NCBI GenBank assembly: GCA_013365365.1
Contig: JABVXU010000416.1
Location: forward strand, 1 to 48,212
DNA from: Cruorifilaria tuberocauda
Taxonomy: Eukaryota; Nematoda; Chromadorea; Rhabditida; Onchocercidae
Reading direction: 5' to 3'
Length of the DNA: 48,212 bases
Below the pieces are notes generated by a model that saw only the letters and a list, made by a program, of their open reading frames with translations, ran no database searches and was not told the origin of the DNA. The stretch's first letter is position 1; the number at the start of each line of letters is the position of its first letter. The position numbers and the translations under genes are program-made. This document shows positions 1 to 12,382 of this stretch, in pieces.

Positions 1-738
1 TATTTATTTATATATTTATTTGTTTATTCAATGATTATTAGTTGCAATAATTGGTTAAGAGTAAATCGTATTATATTTATATTTATCATTTATTTAATGA
101 TTATTTTTGTTATTCGTAATAACTGATTGGACATTTCATCACGAAAACGACAAATAGTTGAAGAGATGAATGGTAATCGAAATTGATGAATAATTTTCAA
201 TAACTGATTAGAATTTCATGGAAAAATTCCTTAGAGGGAAAATAGTTGATAATAATTTTAGATAAAAATAAAAATGACGTAATGATAAAATAGTGATGAT
301 AGTGTAATAATAAAATACACGATAAATTCGTTTTGATGTTAATTTGATAAAGAAAAAGTTAAAGATGAAATCGAAATTTTAATTTAAAAGAAATCAATAA
401 TTGTATGATATTGAAACGAGTTAATCGATAAATTCCTAAATTTTAATTCAAAACTTCAATAAATTCTAATAACCAAAAATTTAAGCTATCAGATAATTGA
501 GAAAAAAAAAGCAAATGGAATGAATGATTTCGAAAATTTTAAAATTAATTGATGAATCATTGTTATGTTTTCTAGTACATAGAAAAGATTGTTTGAAAAG
601 TACTGTTTACATTACTCAGACTTTATGACTCATACAAAATGACGTACACTGCCGACTAATATCTAATTTTCATTTTAAAATACGCTCGAAGCATACATTC
701 CTTTCAAAAATGCCGCAAATTTTAAAGTAATATATCAT

Positions 739-902
739 GCATTATGCGAAATTTACACATAAGTTATAGTATGTTTACTTTATGGAAGTAAATATTATGC
801 GATATGAGATATGCGACATCTATACTTAAGTTACAATATGTTTACTTCTTTGGAATTATGCGATATGCGATTTATACGTAAGTTACAGTATGTTTACTTT
901 TA
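739..902. repeat. Imperfect tandem repeat, about 3 copies
   Basis: Three diverged copies of a ~50-60 bp unit follow one another. Each contains a TATGCGA-type block followed by a block ending in AAGTTA(C/T)A(G/A)TATGTTTACTT. The middle part also carries a run of ATATGCGA/ATATGAGA variants. The copies differ by substitutions and small indels, so this is an old local duplication. No coding role is apparent. Confidence 0.7.
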
Positions 903-1349
903 TCCAAATTTGAAATGCTTTTTTATAATAATTAATCGTCAAACATGGAATTCCTGATCTCTATACTCAAATACTCAAATACTATACTCAAATTCATGTA
1001 CTTAAGTACATGAATGTATCACGAGAAAAAGTTATGAATATAATTGAAAATAAATAAATATCACTATTCATATTTAATTAATATTAATCAAAAAATAATA
1101 ATTCATGCAAAATCATAATTTATCACTAACATTGTTTCGGTCGAATTTTCCGGAATTGCAATCAGTTGCCAATGGAAGCCATCGTCACTGAAAAAATCAT
1201 TTAGTTTATTTTAATATGAATTAAATGAATTAAACTATTAGCTAATTTGAGGGAAGAAAGCAAATGGAATGAATGACTTCTTAATTAGTTAATTTCGTAT
1301 ATTATCAATATGAATTTATCAGTATAATAGGAAATTATCAGTATGATAT

Positions 1350-1374
1350 TAATTTAATTTAATTTAATTTAATT
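1350..1374. repeat. (AATTT)n microsatellite
   Basis: A pentanucleotide AATTT/TTTAA repeat of about five units, embedded in AT-rich intergenic sequence. Confidence 0.8.
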
Positions 1375-2539
1375 TCAATTCCCTCATTTCCTCCAAAATA
1401 TCTTAAATGAATGCATTCTAATTACTGCTATCAAAATGTATTGGAATAAATAATTGTTCTACTTAGATATGAGTAGGAAGAAGCATAAACAGATGTGCGG
1501 TCTCTGAGCAATTAATTAATTTGCATATTGCATTTCATTCATTCTAATTTATTAAATTAATAAACATTGAGTTAATTTAGTATTTCTATAAGTAAACATA
1601 TTTCTTTCGGCATCATTCAGCAATCATAATTGAATTTGATAATAGTAATAATGATAGTGATAAGGTAAATAACCTTCTTTTTTACCTATACTTTTTATTT
1701 GAGAACTTATAATTAAACCATTTTATCATTTTAAAATGTTCTTTTGAATTATATGGAATTTTACTGGAAAATATTTTTTAATTCTTCCAATTAATTAATT
1801 TACTATAGAAAATTAAGTATTTTTCTACTTATTATATATGATTGGTAAATAAGAAATATTGCATTATTAAACAAATAAACAAAGATTTTGCTAAATTTCA
1901 AAAAATAATACTATTTTAAAAATTCTTTAGATTCGCCTTAATGATTTGTTTTGATTAATTATTGATTTCATTTATCATTCGATTAATTTAGCAAAATGAT
2001 ATTTTCATTTTAAAATAAATTAATAATTTCAATTAGTTTTATTCTGGATTAATTATTTTGTTCAATTCAAAGCTTAAAACTAATTTATTTTAAAGCTAAA
2101 TCATGCTACTATATGCTACTATCAGCTTACTTAATTATTTACCTGACTTATTTTTTTATTTACTATTATTGTTTACCTAACTAGTATCAGTACAGTATCA
2201 ACTACTATCAACTAGTATCAGTAAATAGTATCAGTACTCAAACTATCATCATGTTTGATATTTCCTTTTACCGTAAATGAATCATACAAATAACGGAAAT
2301 AAAAATCATTTTAGATTGCTTTAATAAGATATGATAGGAATAACGATTTTTTTCAATCTTCCAAGATATGTATTCCTGCATTCCCGTACCTCAGCATTCC
2401 CGCATTCTCCCATATCTTGAACATCTTTCTTCCCATGATACATCTGATCGTATCTGATATAGCTATGAAGAATTTCATCTCAAAAAATTCTCAATTTCTC
2501 ACGATTCATTGGATTGAACAGCACTATGGTACTGACCAG

Positions 2540-2760
2540 ATAGCATCACTGATAAGATAACGCTATTGATTACTTGATAATAATATTGACTACATAACAT
2601 TACTGATTAAATATAATCAATATCGATATTGACCAATTAAAAAATATTGATTATATCATACTGATTGATTTATGATTGTATTATATTGATGTCATTAATA
2701 TTGATTAAAATCGCTATTAATTAGACAATATTACTGATTATTTAATTATATTTAATAATT
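2540..2760. repeat. Cryptic ATTGATTA/ATTACTGATTA repeat tract
   Basis: Over about 200 bp the motifs ATTGATTA, ATTACTGATTA and AATATTGA recur every 20-30 bp without a strict period. It looks like the decayed remains of a short-period satellite. I see no open frame or RNA signal. Confidence 0.4.
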
Positions 2761-2797
2761 ATTTAATCATACTAATTATTTTCTAAGTAAAAGTTAC

Positions 2798-2824
2798 TTA
2801 CTTAGACTTTCAAAGTCTAAGTAA
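2798..2824. repeat. 27-nt near-perfect palindrome
   Basis: Two 13-bp arms, TTACTTAGACTTT and its exact reverse complement, are separated by a single C. The motif TCTAAGTAAAAG also occurs just upstream (about 2782-2793) in direct orientation with the right arm. It could form a cruciform or be a dimeric protein-binding site. No adjacent gene suggests a role. Confidence 0.75.
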
Positions 2825-4174
2825 AAGCGTAAAGTTTTTTAAGTTAATTTTTAAAAATACACAGATAATAATAAAATTCAAATATATTTGCAAAATTCAT
2901 AATTTATTTATTACAAATTTATTTAAGAAATTTCATTTACTTTTCCTTATCACTTCTAAACTTTGATTAAATTAGCTTACATTTAAAATATTTTAAAGTA
3001 CTTTACTAAAAGAAGCTAAAGGAAATTTCAAAAATAAAAAAATTAAATAAAATTTTAAAAGAAATTTTTAATGCTTTTTTTTGTTGCTAATTTTTACACT
3101 TATCACATTACTGATATTAACATAGTGATAATGAATTTTTCTAATGATAACAAATATTATTCATCCAATAGTTAGAAATATCGCAATTGAATAAATGCTA
3201 ATTGTTGAGGTGTAAAGTTTTCTTACATTCAAAAAAATTTAAATAAATTAAATTAATTATGAAGAAATTGAAATTAAACAAAGAAAAAATTAAAATCAAA
3301 CAAAAGAACAATTAAAATGAATTGTATTTTATGAAATTTCAAAGTTTTTAAGTTTCAAGAATTAAAAGCATGAAAAAATTTTTTCTGAATTAAGAGAAGC
3401 AGATATGTTAGCTAATTAAAGGTTTAATTATTTTAAACCAAATTATCTCTGTATTTTAAAGAATAAACAAAATTTATCATAAATATAATATTTCTTCGAA
3501 TATACAAAGTTTTCGAACTGTTTGAGCTTAATCCTGTTCATGAAATTGTTTACGATGGTGATATCAAAATATTGTAAACATAAATCGTAATTGTGAGCAA
3601 TATCATGATTACGATTGAGAAGAGAATACAGTTCGAAGAAAAGGAAAGGAAAAGCTTTTTAGATATTTAAATTTTACATATTACTTTTCATGACTATCTT
3701 CGTCTCATTAACAACAGTTACTTTTATCATTTGGAAAATTTAATTTTAAGCAAAATTAATGAAAACTAATTGGCTAAACAAAACGAAAATGCGAATGGAA
3801 TTGTTTAGTTTGAATTTTTTTTTTACTAAATTTTAATTTTTGGAAATTTCTTAAAATTGGCAAACTTTCAAAATATATTGAAAAAATTTTGCTAAACAAT
3901 TATAATAGTTTTAATATTGAAATTATTAGCATCTGACATCTGCTCGAAATTGATATTATCAAAAGAAATATTATTGAAAGTGATAAAAAGTGATCTTACA
4001 AAATTGATAACAACAAAATAACTATCATTTGAGGTGATAAAAGAAGTTTAACAACTGATTAATTGCATTTCGTCCTTCTTTATCAGAGCATTTGAAAACT
4101 TTTAGTAAATTCTGAAACAGAAAACTAAAAATTAAAAATGAAAAATGGAGTAATGGAAAGAGAAAAGTAAAAGC

Positions 4175-4291
4175 AAAAAGAAAAAATCACTCTAGAAAAA
4201 TAACTTCAACACTTTTAGCAAAGAAAGGAATAATTTTTTATTCAATATTTTTCTGAATTAATTTTAGTAATTTAATATTAAAATTTCAAAT
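4175..4291 (+). repeat. Dispersed repeat, copy 1
   Basis: This stretch shares a core reading AACTTCAACACTTTTAGCAA with the copy at about 8625-8752. The similarity continues through AATAATTTTTTA and ends with TTTAATATTAAAATTT. The copies differ by small indels, so they are diverged members of an interspersed AT-rich repeat. No terminal inverted repeats or coding capacity were seen. Confidence 0.65.
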
Positions 4292-5814
4292 TCAGTTTTG
4301 GTTAAATTTCTAAATTCACTTAAATTCGTTTCAGCTTGATAATTTTCCATAGGAAAAAGAAAAAGTAATTTAGAGGAAATTAAGAGGATTGAATAGAATC
4401 AAAAATGGATTTTAAGTTTAAAAATTATACTTCTGATATGATTGAACTGATGTCTTCGAATTCATTCATCCTTATCATATCAATTTCCATTCAAATGATA
4501 ATTTGATAATTTTACAAAATGATAATTTTTCTATGAATCAAAAAAATTTGATAATAAAAAGTATGATTTTAGGACAAGTTGATATTTCAGTGATCAAGAA
4601 GGCTTTCTTTCAAATTTTTCATATTAAATAATTACTGATAAATAATTTATTATTAATTTAAAAAATATCCATCATTCTCTTTCTAACATAAATTTTATCT
4701 TTAATCGTACTGACTAATACGAAATTTTCGAGGTAAAACAGGAAACACGATGAAAAATCGATATCATATCGAAATTATTATAAATTATTATCATTTGCAA
4801 TTTCCTCTTTAAATTGCAAATCATTTTATTTTTACTATCAGTTCAATCAGTGATTTGTTTATTTTAACATTTCTTTTGATCATGCAATCAGCAATCATTC
4901 ATTTTTATTATCTAATATTAAAATTTGTAGTGTTTATTTATTTAGAAAAATATGAAAATTCAAATATCGTTATTTATCTTTCTTCTAAACTGAAAATATA
5001 TCATTTTTCCTCATTTAAAAAAAAAAACAAAAAAAACTTTGAAACTTTTAAACTTTCCTTTCTTACGAAAAAACTTAGAATGCAAAAATTTTTTATAAAA
5101 AAAAAAAGCAAAAAATGATAGTCTATTTCAAACTTCAAAAAGAGACTGAAAAAAGTTTATGTGATAAATGATTTTTATCACCTTATCAATTGAAAACAGA
5201 AGAGGAAAGAAAAAAAAGCTGTGCTTATTAGCTAAACGAGCGGCTTTTTAAAATAATAAAAGAACAAGGACAATAAATGATAAAGTGATAGTGTTATCAA
5301 AAAATGATAAACAAAACTGCAATTAGAAAGTAAGAAATTATTATGAAATGAAAAAAAAAAGATTCCTTTTGGAAAATTTTTTTCACTTGAATAACTTAAA
5401 CTTTAATTTATTCTAAATTTTTTAGACAAAAACATATAACTTTACTTTGGACTAATGCAAAGTTTTTTTTTAATGGAAATTAAAAAAGTAATTTTTCCGT
5501 ATAAAATTTGCCACGTAAAAAGAACATTTTGATTAAATTTATTGCTGTAAATACTTTTAAATAGTTATCATTTTTAACGAGCGCAGGTGTCAAGTTCATT
5601 TGGCAAAATTAATGAATTAATGAAGTAATAATGATAACAATAGCAGTAATTGCTATTGCTATTAGTTCGAAATGATAGCAGTAATACTTATTGTCGTTGC
5701 ACTAAATAATAATAATTAATTAATAACTAATAATGATAAAAATAATAACAGTGACAATAATAATAATTTATTAGTATAGCAGTAGTAATGACAAACTATT
5801 ATTATTATTTTTAC

Positions 5815-5846
<32 letters not shown>

Positions 5847-5853
5847 TTTTTTT
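5815..5853. repeat. (ATT)n microsatellite and poly-T
   Basis: A run of ATT/TTA triplets, about ten units, followed by a poly-T tract. The flanks on both sides are also ATT/AAT-rich. Confidence 0.8.
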
Positions 5854-7220
5854 TTTAAAATTATTAGTGATTTTTTTCCGCGATTATTTTCCTTTTCAAA
5901 CGTCATTGAAAGCATGATAGCGATAATATAAATTTAAAATGTACATTACCAGATAGTTTGCAAGCCTTAGCCTTTCTAATTTTCTTTCTTCTGTTCTCTT
6001 CCATCCTTATATAAATATATTTATCCTATATCACTTCCACAATTATTATTCATATTCATTTTAATTAATCGCATACCATTGAATACTTTAGTATTAAACT
6101 GAGAATTAAGCTTCGAATGTGTTCATAATTTAAGTATTTGATGAAAGTATTAACCAAAATCGGCGTATATTTAAAAATTTTGACTTATATTTGAAAACCA
6201 TTGCAGCTTTTTTTTTGAGATTTTTGTGACTTGAAAAAAGAGATTATTTGCAGCTGTTTGCTGTTAAAGATAATCCAATATAGCAATTCGGCCTATTTTT
6301 ATACAAATAAAAAACAGGAAACGTTTCTAATAAAGTAATAGGATATTCTGATACAGGAATATCGGTTTCACCGAAAAAAACTTTTGTTAATTCGTTTTTA
6401 ATTCATTCGAAGTAAAATGAATTAAATTTAAATTATATTTAAGTTATAATAGAAATAATATCATTTTTTATTACTTTATATTTTACAATTATTTCGTACT
6501 TATTGTCAAATAACAGATAAAAGTACAAATGAAACATTTGGAAATGAAATTTCGTTTTGTTTATCAAATAATCTTACTTTTATTTCTGTAATCAACATAC
6601 TATCTTATAAAATCAGGACAGAAGTTGTTTAAAGTATTTTCCTGCAAATAATATAATGTAATACATAATGGTAAAATGCTATGTAATTAATTAAGTTCTA
6701 TTCTCATATAACCAAGAATTAGGGTTGAGCAGGAAAAAATCGAATACAACTAATATTATCAATATTATATCACAAAAAAACTTATTCGGATGTACTGTAA
6801 CAATACAGTAACACCTATGAGAATACTGTAAGGATGGACTTTCGAACTGATGAATACTGTAGTATTCGGATCACTAATTACTGTAATAGTTATTGCTTTT
6901 TTTTAAAAAATGACATTTCCATTTGAAAATTCAAATAATTTAACAGTATTGGTGATAACATCAAAGTATATGGTAGTTGTTTACTACTTCAATAATCACG
7001 TTTAGATTGATTTCAAAATTGAAAAATAAAATTATTCAATTATTAGAAGGCAAGAAATGCTCATTTTACTTGCATGAGGAATTTAAAGAACTTTTTTAAC
7101 TCTATGAAAAAATCCAAAATCTATCTCAAAATATGCTAGATTTTTGTAAAGTTTGATGAATCATAAAAAATTGAATAATTTTGACAATTTTAGGAATGAA
7201 GGGAAAGAAAGAAAGACAGG

Positions 7221-7227
<7 letters not shown>

Positions 7228-7268
<41 letters not shown>
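7228..7268. repeat. (GA)n microsatellite
   Basis: About twenty GA dinucleotides on the plus strand, preceded by a purine-rich stretch of GAAAGA-like units. It is a purine tract of the kind that can adopt H-DNA or bind GAGA-type factors. There is no gene nearby. Confidence 0.9.
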
Positions 7269-7271
<3 letters not shown>

Positions 7272-7933
7272 CTAAAAACGAGAAAAAAGAGCTATCATTT
7301 AGTCAGCTAAAAATTATTTGATGATTGACGAAGTATGATAAATGATTAAAGAAGTATAATAATCAAAAATGATAATCAGAAATTAATTCTTACTCAATTC
7401 CGATTTTCTTTTACAATATTTTTCTTCTTACTTTTTTCATTCTAACTTTTTTTCCCTATCAAGCTATTTTGATTGAGAAGGAAAAGGAGGAATTTAATTG
7501 TTTAATTTGAAAAATTCGAAATTGATTATTTGATTAGTAATTTCACTTCACGGAATCACTGAAAAATGTCAACAATTGAGATTGTTCAAATACCTAATAG
7601 CTAAATAAAATAAGTGAAAAGCTTAAAGAAAGTATTAATCTAAGAAGGAACGAATAATTTGATAGGTAAATAGAAATCTGATCAATTGAACTGTTAGTAT
7701 TCAAATATACTAAATAATTGACAATGAATTGAATGAATGATTTATTTGTTTAATTATTTATGCCAAATGATTGATTACTGATGCGAGTTTCTTGATGAAC
7801 AAAAAAAAATATTCGGCAGATTAAAATATTAGCTAATTAATTAATTAATTAATTACTTAATGGACTGAAGAAATAATTCGCTGATCAATTGATTGATTGA
7901 ACGAATATTGACATTAAACTAACACATAGCTGT

Positions 7934-7953
7934 GATAACAACAATGTTGTTAT
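7934..7953. repeat. Short palindrome ATAACAACA/TGTTGTTAT
   Basis: Two complementary 9-bp arms lie almost adjacent, with a centre of two bases. This is a short hairpin-capable site of unknown role. Confidence 0.5.
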
Positions 7954-8624
7954 TATAATAGCTAATAATGTATGCTTTTCGTACTTGAGGAAGCAATCGA
8001 ACGGAACCGGTCAATAAAATGTCTATCGCCTTTTTTCCGGTTGCGTACTCTTGTCTCGGATCCGGTTACATATTGTTACTGTATTATAAGGTGATAATAT
8101 CACTCGTTGATAACGCTATCAGATGAATGCTTTTATCAATATTAATTTTAAAAATATAGAAATAGTGCATTTTTTTTACTGATCGAATTCAGTTAATTAA
8201 ATTCTAATCAATTATGCCCAATTATTAGGTAATTAAGCAGTATGGGATACAGAGTAAATCTATATCTATACTCTATCGGAGTTAGAGGAACAATTTCTCA
8301 AGTTGAACAGTAACGTAAAGCCATGTAACCGGAAAGACGTGAACCTTGTTAGCATTTAGCAAAAAAGAAATTTTTGGAGTAATTTAAGAAAATTCGTTTG
8401 AATGATATCTACATATGCTTATATGCATGATGTCCATGTGCTTAATTTCGTCATCAATTAATTTAATTTTCATAATCAATAAATTGATCAATTGATCAAT
8501 AAATATTATCTTTGCTAAATTCATTCATTTATGATATTATCATTTCAAATTATGAAATTTTGACAATTAAAATACAAATATTAATGTATTTCGATTTATG
8601 ATTATACTTTAAATCTTAAAAAAG

Positions 8625-8752
8625 TGAAAAAAAAGATCATTCCAAAAAACAACTTCAACACTTTTAGCAAAAAGAGGAAATAATTTTTTAATTTGGAAGA
8701 GTAATCAATAATCTTTTAAATCAATTTCAGTAATTTAATATTAAAATTTAAA
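8625..8752 (+). repeat. Dispersed repeat, copy 2
   Basis: Second copy of the interspersed AT-rich repeat also found near 4175-4291, in the same orientation. It shares the AACTTCAACACTTTTAGCAA core and the TTTAATATTAAAATTT tail. The middle segment differs in length between the copies. Confidence 0.65.
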
Positions 8753-9469
8753 TCGATGAAAATATTAATAAGAAATTATATAAATCATATATATGAAAAA
8801 AACGAAATAGAATAATATCAAATAACTCAAATTTCATATTACAGATAAATGGAAGAATTGAAAATAAAAAATTGAATAATTTTATTTTTCCGGTAAAAAA
8901 CTTTTTCAGTTTCTTCCTCATTTCTCCTTTTTCAAAATTTAAATAAATGAATATCAGGAATGAACAAAAATTAATATTTTGTTTAAAACAAAATTCCAAT
9001 AATATTTCGAATCGTAAATTGATAAATTAAATAAATGCGAAATAAAACATTAAAAAAAGTAATTACATAAAATTCAATACTTAGATCAATTAGTTTAATT
9101 ATTCTAGTAATTAGATTAATTGTATAAGATAGAATAATTATACAATTAAACAATTATACATCCCAGGAAAAGATTACTTTAAATATATACTTATGCTTAA
9201 ATTTTACTATCACATATACTGAAGTCTTACTTACTCTCACAGCAATTATTTCTCAATAAAAAACTTTTTTTTTTTTAATACTTAACAATTTTGAATCTTA
9301 TTGCTATTTACTTAACATTTTATTAAATTTCTTTTTTCCATGCAATAATAACTTTTCCAATTACTCAAGTATTTCACTTAAATTACAAAAATGATAAATT
9401 TTATGAAACTCTAAAGTTTGCTAAAAAAAAACAATTCTAGGATAAATTAATAGAACAAAAAAAAAAAAC

Positions 9470-10132
9470 TTACTTCTCATCTAACGCATATTCATAGCTA
9501 TCAGAAATAATTTCCGTAATTACCGTTGGTGGATTTACTCGTTGAGGTGTAAGCTTTATCTTTTCTACGATATCAATCTGAGTTGCTGAATTAATTTTCG
9601 CTATCACTGATTGTTTACTGCTTGATAAAGTTGTTAGTGAATATGGTTTAGTTGTTGTTGTTGTTGTTCGTTGTGCATCAGATTCAATGATAAGTTTTTC
9701 TTGTGTTTTAGATAGTGATAATGATAACGATGATGATGATGATGATGATGATGATGATAACGATGATGATAATTCATCAGAATTATCAACTGACTCATCA
9801 ACATCAAATAATTCCGCTTCTAAATCAGCATTACAAAAATCCATTTGTCGACACCAACATGCTGTTGTACTACGAATTACATGACAGTATGTATCGTTCG
9901 AACTTCGACGAATTAATACGCATGCAAAAATAGTTTGACGTGCACGTCGTAATGCACCGCATGCTGCACGCTTTCCATCACGATTATGTATATCACAAAA
10001 ATCACCAATACATGGTGATAATCCATGATTTGCATTGCATTTGCAACGTAGTGCATAAATTTGTTGAAAATGAATGATGAAAAGTAAAAGATAAATTATC
10101 ATCGAAAGTGAATGATAAAAATGCAATTGCAT
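9470..10132 (-). CDS. Secreted Ly6/activin-receptor-like three-finger protein
   Basis: An open frame of 220 codons begins with a hydrophobic signal peptide (residues 1-27, likely cleavage after IYA). A cysteine-rich domain follows (about residues 30-101) with ten cysteines at 30, 32, 41, 46, 58, 71, 83, 92, 94 and 100. It ends in ACWCRQMDFCN, which resembles the CC-x(5)-CN signature closing Ly6/uPAR and activin-receptor ectodomains. Such secreted or membrane-tethered proteins are numerous in nematodes. The tail (102-220) is Ser/Thr-rich, contains a poly-Ser run (about 124-140) encoded by a triplet microsatellite, and is probably disordered or O-glycosylated. No kinase, transmembrane helix or clear GPI signal is visible. 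The frame stops at AAG-TAA, but the last bases also read as a donor (AA|GTAAGT), so a short further exon is possible. The start was chosen because the signal peptide follows it directly; Met11 is an alternative. Confidence 0.7.
   Translation of the reverse strand: MQLHFYHSLSMIIYLLLFIIHFQQIYALRCKCNANHGLSPCIGDFCDIHNRDGKRAACGALRRARQTIFACVLIRRSSNDTYCHVIRSTTACWCRQMDFCNADLEAELFDVDESVDNSDELSSSLSSSSSSSSSSLSLSLSKTQEKLIIESDAQRTTTTTTKPYSLTTLSSSKQSVIAKINSATQIDIVEKIKLTPQRVNPPTVITEIISDSYEYALDEK
9715..9775. repeat. In-frame (GAT)n/(ATC)n triplet repeat
   Basis: A triplet microsatellite lies within the coding sequence of the three-finger protein. On the coding (minus) strand it encodes a serine run with interspersed leucines. 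On the other strand it would encode Asp or Met runs, which explains spurious open frames there. It is expected to vary in length between individuals. Confidence 0.85.
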
Positions 10133-10336
10133 GCAAATATTTCACTTATGATTGTGATTTCTTATCACTAATTTAATGATAATTACGATAATTTCAGTAA
10201 TATTTTTACTCAAAATTAACACAATAACCAGGTAATAGCGAATGATTGATTCAGGAGAATTATTAGAAAATAATTGATTTTTTAAAAATTTGATAATTTT
10301 TGATAAATCACAACGCACTACTGTTCGTCGATCAGC

Positions 10337-10379
10337 TAATTAATTAATTAATTAATTAATTAATTAATTAATTAATTAC
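10337..10379. repeat. (AATT)n microsatellite
   Basis: About ten tandem AATT units. A shorter run of the same repeat occurs near 7833-7855. Confidence 0.9.
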
Positions 10380-11578
10380 AGTACAAATTATTAGAAAAAT
10401 AATTAGTATTAAATATGGCAGCATCTGAATCAGTGATAGCTTATTGTTTAAGCTGATGAAATGCCAAAATTTTACCTGTAAATAAAAATTAATTAATTCT
10501 ACGATTGGTATTCATTTTTTTTTCACATAAATTCATATGAATATGAAAATTTACATGCTAAACATTAAAGGTAATATTTTTTTTCAATTTAAATTTTCTT
10601 AAATTAGAATTTAAACAAAATTACTTCACAAGGTTATCTTTTGATTTTAATATCTTATCATAATTATAAAAATACAATGATTAATAATTATTATAATAAT
10701 TCCTATGATAGTAAAATGGAACTGATAAGCAATGATAAATTTATCACGTCCAGGATTTAATTCGTACAAAATGTTTGAGAAGAGAGAAATGAAAGTTCTA
10801 GGATAGAGTATGATTTCAGCAAACACATCTGGTTGAAAATGAAATTGAAATTTAAACTTCAAATATTTTTATACTTTTTCCAGAACTTGTCGTAATATAA
10901 ATTGGAAAATGATTTTGAATGATAAAAAAAAGAGGTAAGATTAGAAATATTTAAAAATTTTATTGCTTTGATAAAAATTGAATAAAATTATTGAAAATAA
11001 AATTTTAATTCAACGATATAATTAAAATTTTTTTTTCCATTTCTTAATTAATTGAAAAATTAATGAAAACAATTGCAAGTTAATTAAAATAAATCATTTA
11101 CAAGTTGCTAAATGTTTTAGAAATGAGAGAGAGAGAGAAAGTGAAGATAAAAAGAAAAAAGATTTAAAAATAGTTCTTCTTTCAAAAAAAGCGCTTTTTT
11201 GAAAAACGAACTTTTTTGAACTTTGAGAAATTGATCCATTTCAGATGGCAACTGTTTCTCGAGAAAGGAAAAACAGTTAATATTCAAAAATTGATGATAA
11301 TTTACTTATCATTTGAGATTTGAACTGTTAACAAAGTAATAAAAAAATAACAAATAGTACAATTTGGTGTGAAATTTTTGTGAATGAAATTAATTAATTT
11401 TAAATTTCTTAAATCATTTAGCAAATTCTCGAAGATATTTTATCTAAAATAAAACTTTTTTCTTTGAATAAATTACAATAAAATACTGCAAAATGCTTAC
11501 TTATATTGTCAATCGCTTCAAATGCATAAATGAAATAACTTTAATAGCTAAGCAAATAACTTATGATTAACCATTTAT

Positions 11579-11602
11579 CCAATCAATCAATCAATCAATC
11601 AA
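11579..11602. repeat. (AATC)n microsatellite
   Basis: A short run of about five AATC tetranucleotides in intergenic sequence. Confidence 0.75.
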
Positions 11603-12382
11603 CTGATTACTGAACTGAACTGAGTTTAAATACTTGATAATTTGATTTAAATAACTAATTGAACAAATAATAATGATTATCTGAGCATTGATTCATTCAT
11701 GATAATATATTTAAAAAAAGATACTAATATGGCAGAAACAAGTAACAATAAAATAAAAACTAAAACTCATAAGAGTAAAACTAAAATAAAATAAATAGTA
11801 TAACTAGTAACAATAATTATAGTAATGTTTAAAGCAAAAATGAAATTAAATTTAATAACTCATTAATTAATTATCACTAGTAATAATAAATCATGCATAG
11901 ATTTCTGATAATATTATCAATAGTAATGATATTAAGTATAATAAGAATGAAACAATTACTTAATGAAATTAATCTATACTTAATCAATTTACAATAACTC
12001 AATAGCAACTGATCAAGCGAATGATTGATCATTTCACTGATCAAGCATGATAATGATAACTGAAATAGTTATACTGAAACTAACTGATAAGCTTTAAAGT
12101 TACCATTACTAATTTATCAATTGCGCCTATGTCGACAGGATGGGATTGGGTGGAGCCGATCGGGTTAGCCATTTATCAAATTCATACCTACCCACTAATG
12201 GGTGGGATCAACCTTTCACCTTTATTTAATTATCTTTTGATCAGATTAGAATTATTGGATCATACTGACAATTTACTTCTAATAACAGTAAATAGGATTG
12301 AGATGGTATGAGAGGAATGATAAGTATGACAGTTCAATAAACAGAAAAGTACGATGAAGAGGGAAAAACAAAAAATTGATTT

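Larger units (their letters stand above)
1..9469. other. AT-rich gene-poor region with repeats
   Basis: I see no convincing coding exon here on either strand. The longer open frames (around 4855-5118 and 8748-8999) have low-complexity, Phe/Lys/Ile-rich translations typical of chance frames in AT-rich DNA. The region holds simple repeats, imperfect tandem repeats, a dispersed ~110 bp repeat present twice, short palindromes and many TGATAA motifs. These are listed separately. Unannotated small RNAs or regulatory elements cannot be excluded. Confidence 0.7.

Noticed and set aside
4855..5118. 87-codon open frame with hydrophobic start and Lys-rich end
   Set aside because: Composition follows local AT-richness (TTT, AAA, ATT codons), no family resemblance, no splice or start context.
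8061..8332. CCGGTTACAT and ATGTAACCGG inverted decamers 250 bp apart, considered as small transposon ends
   Set aside because: Arms are only 10 bp and no target duplication or internal similarity was seen; chance is plausible.
9687..9933. Plus-strand open frames with Asp or Met runs opposite the three-finger gene
   Set aside because: They are products of the GAT triplet repeat read in other frames; the minus-strand frame has a signal peptide and a cysteine domain.
12129..12311. 60-codon open frame over a GC-richer patch, considered as a coding exon or tRNA-like sequence
   Set aside because: No family match, no splice partner, and no consistent tRNA A-box/B-box or cloverleaf; kept only as an unassigned patch.
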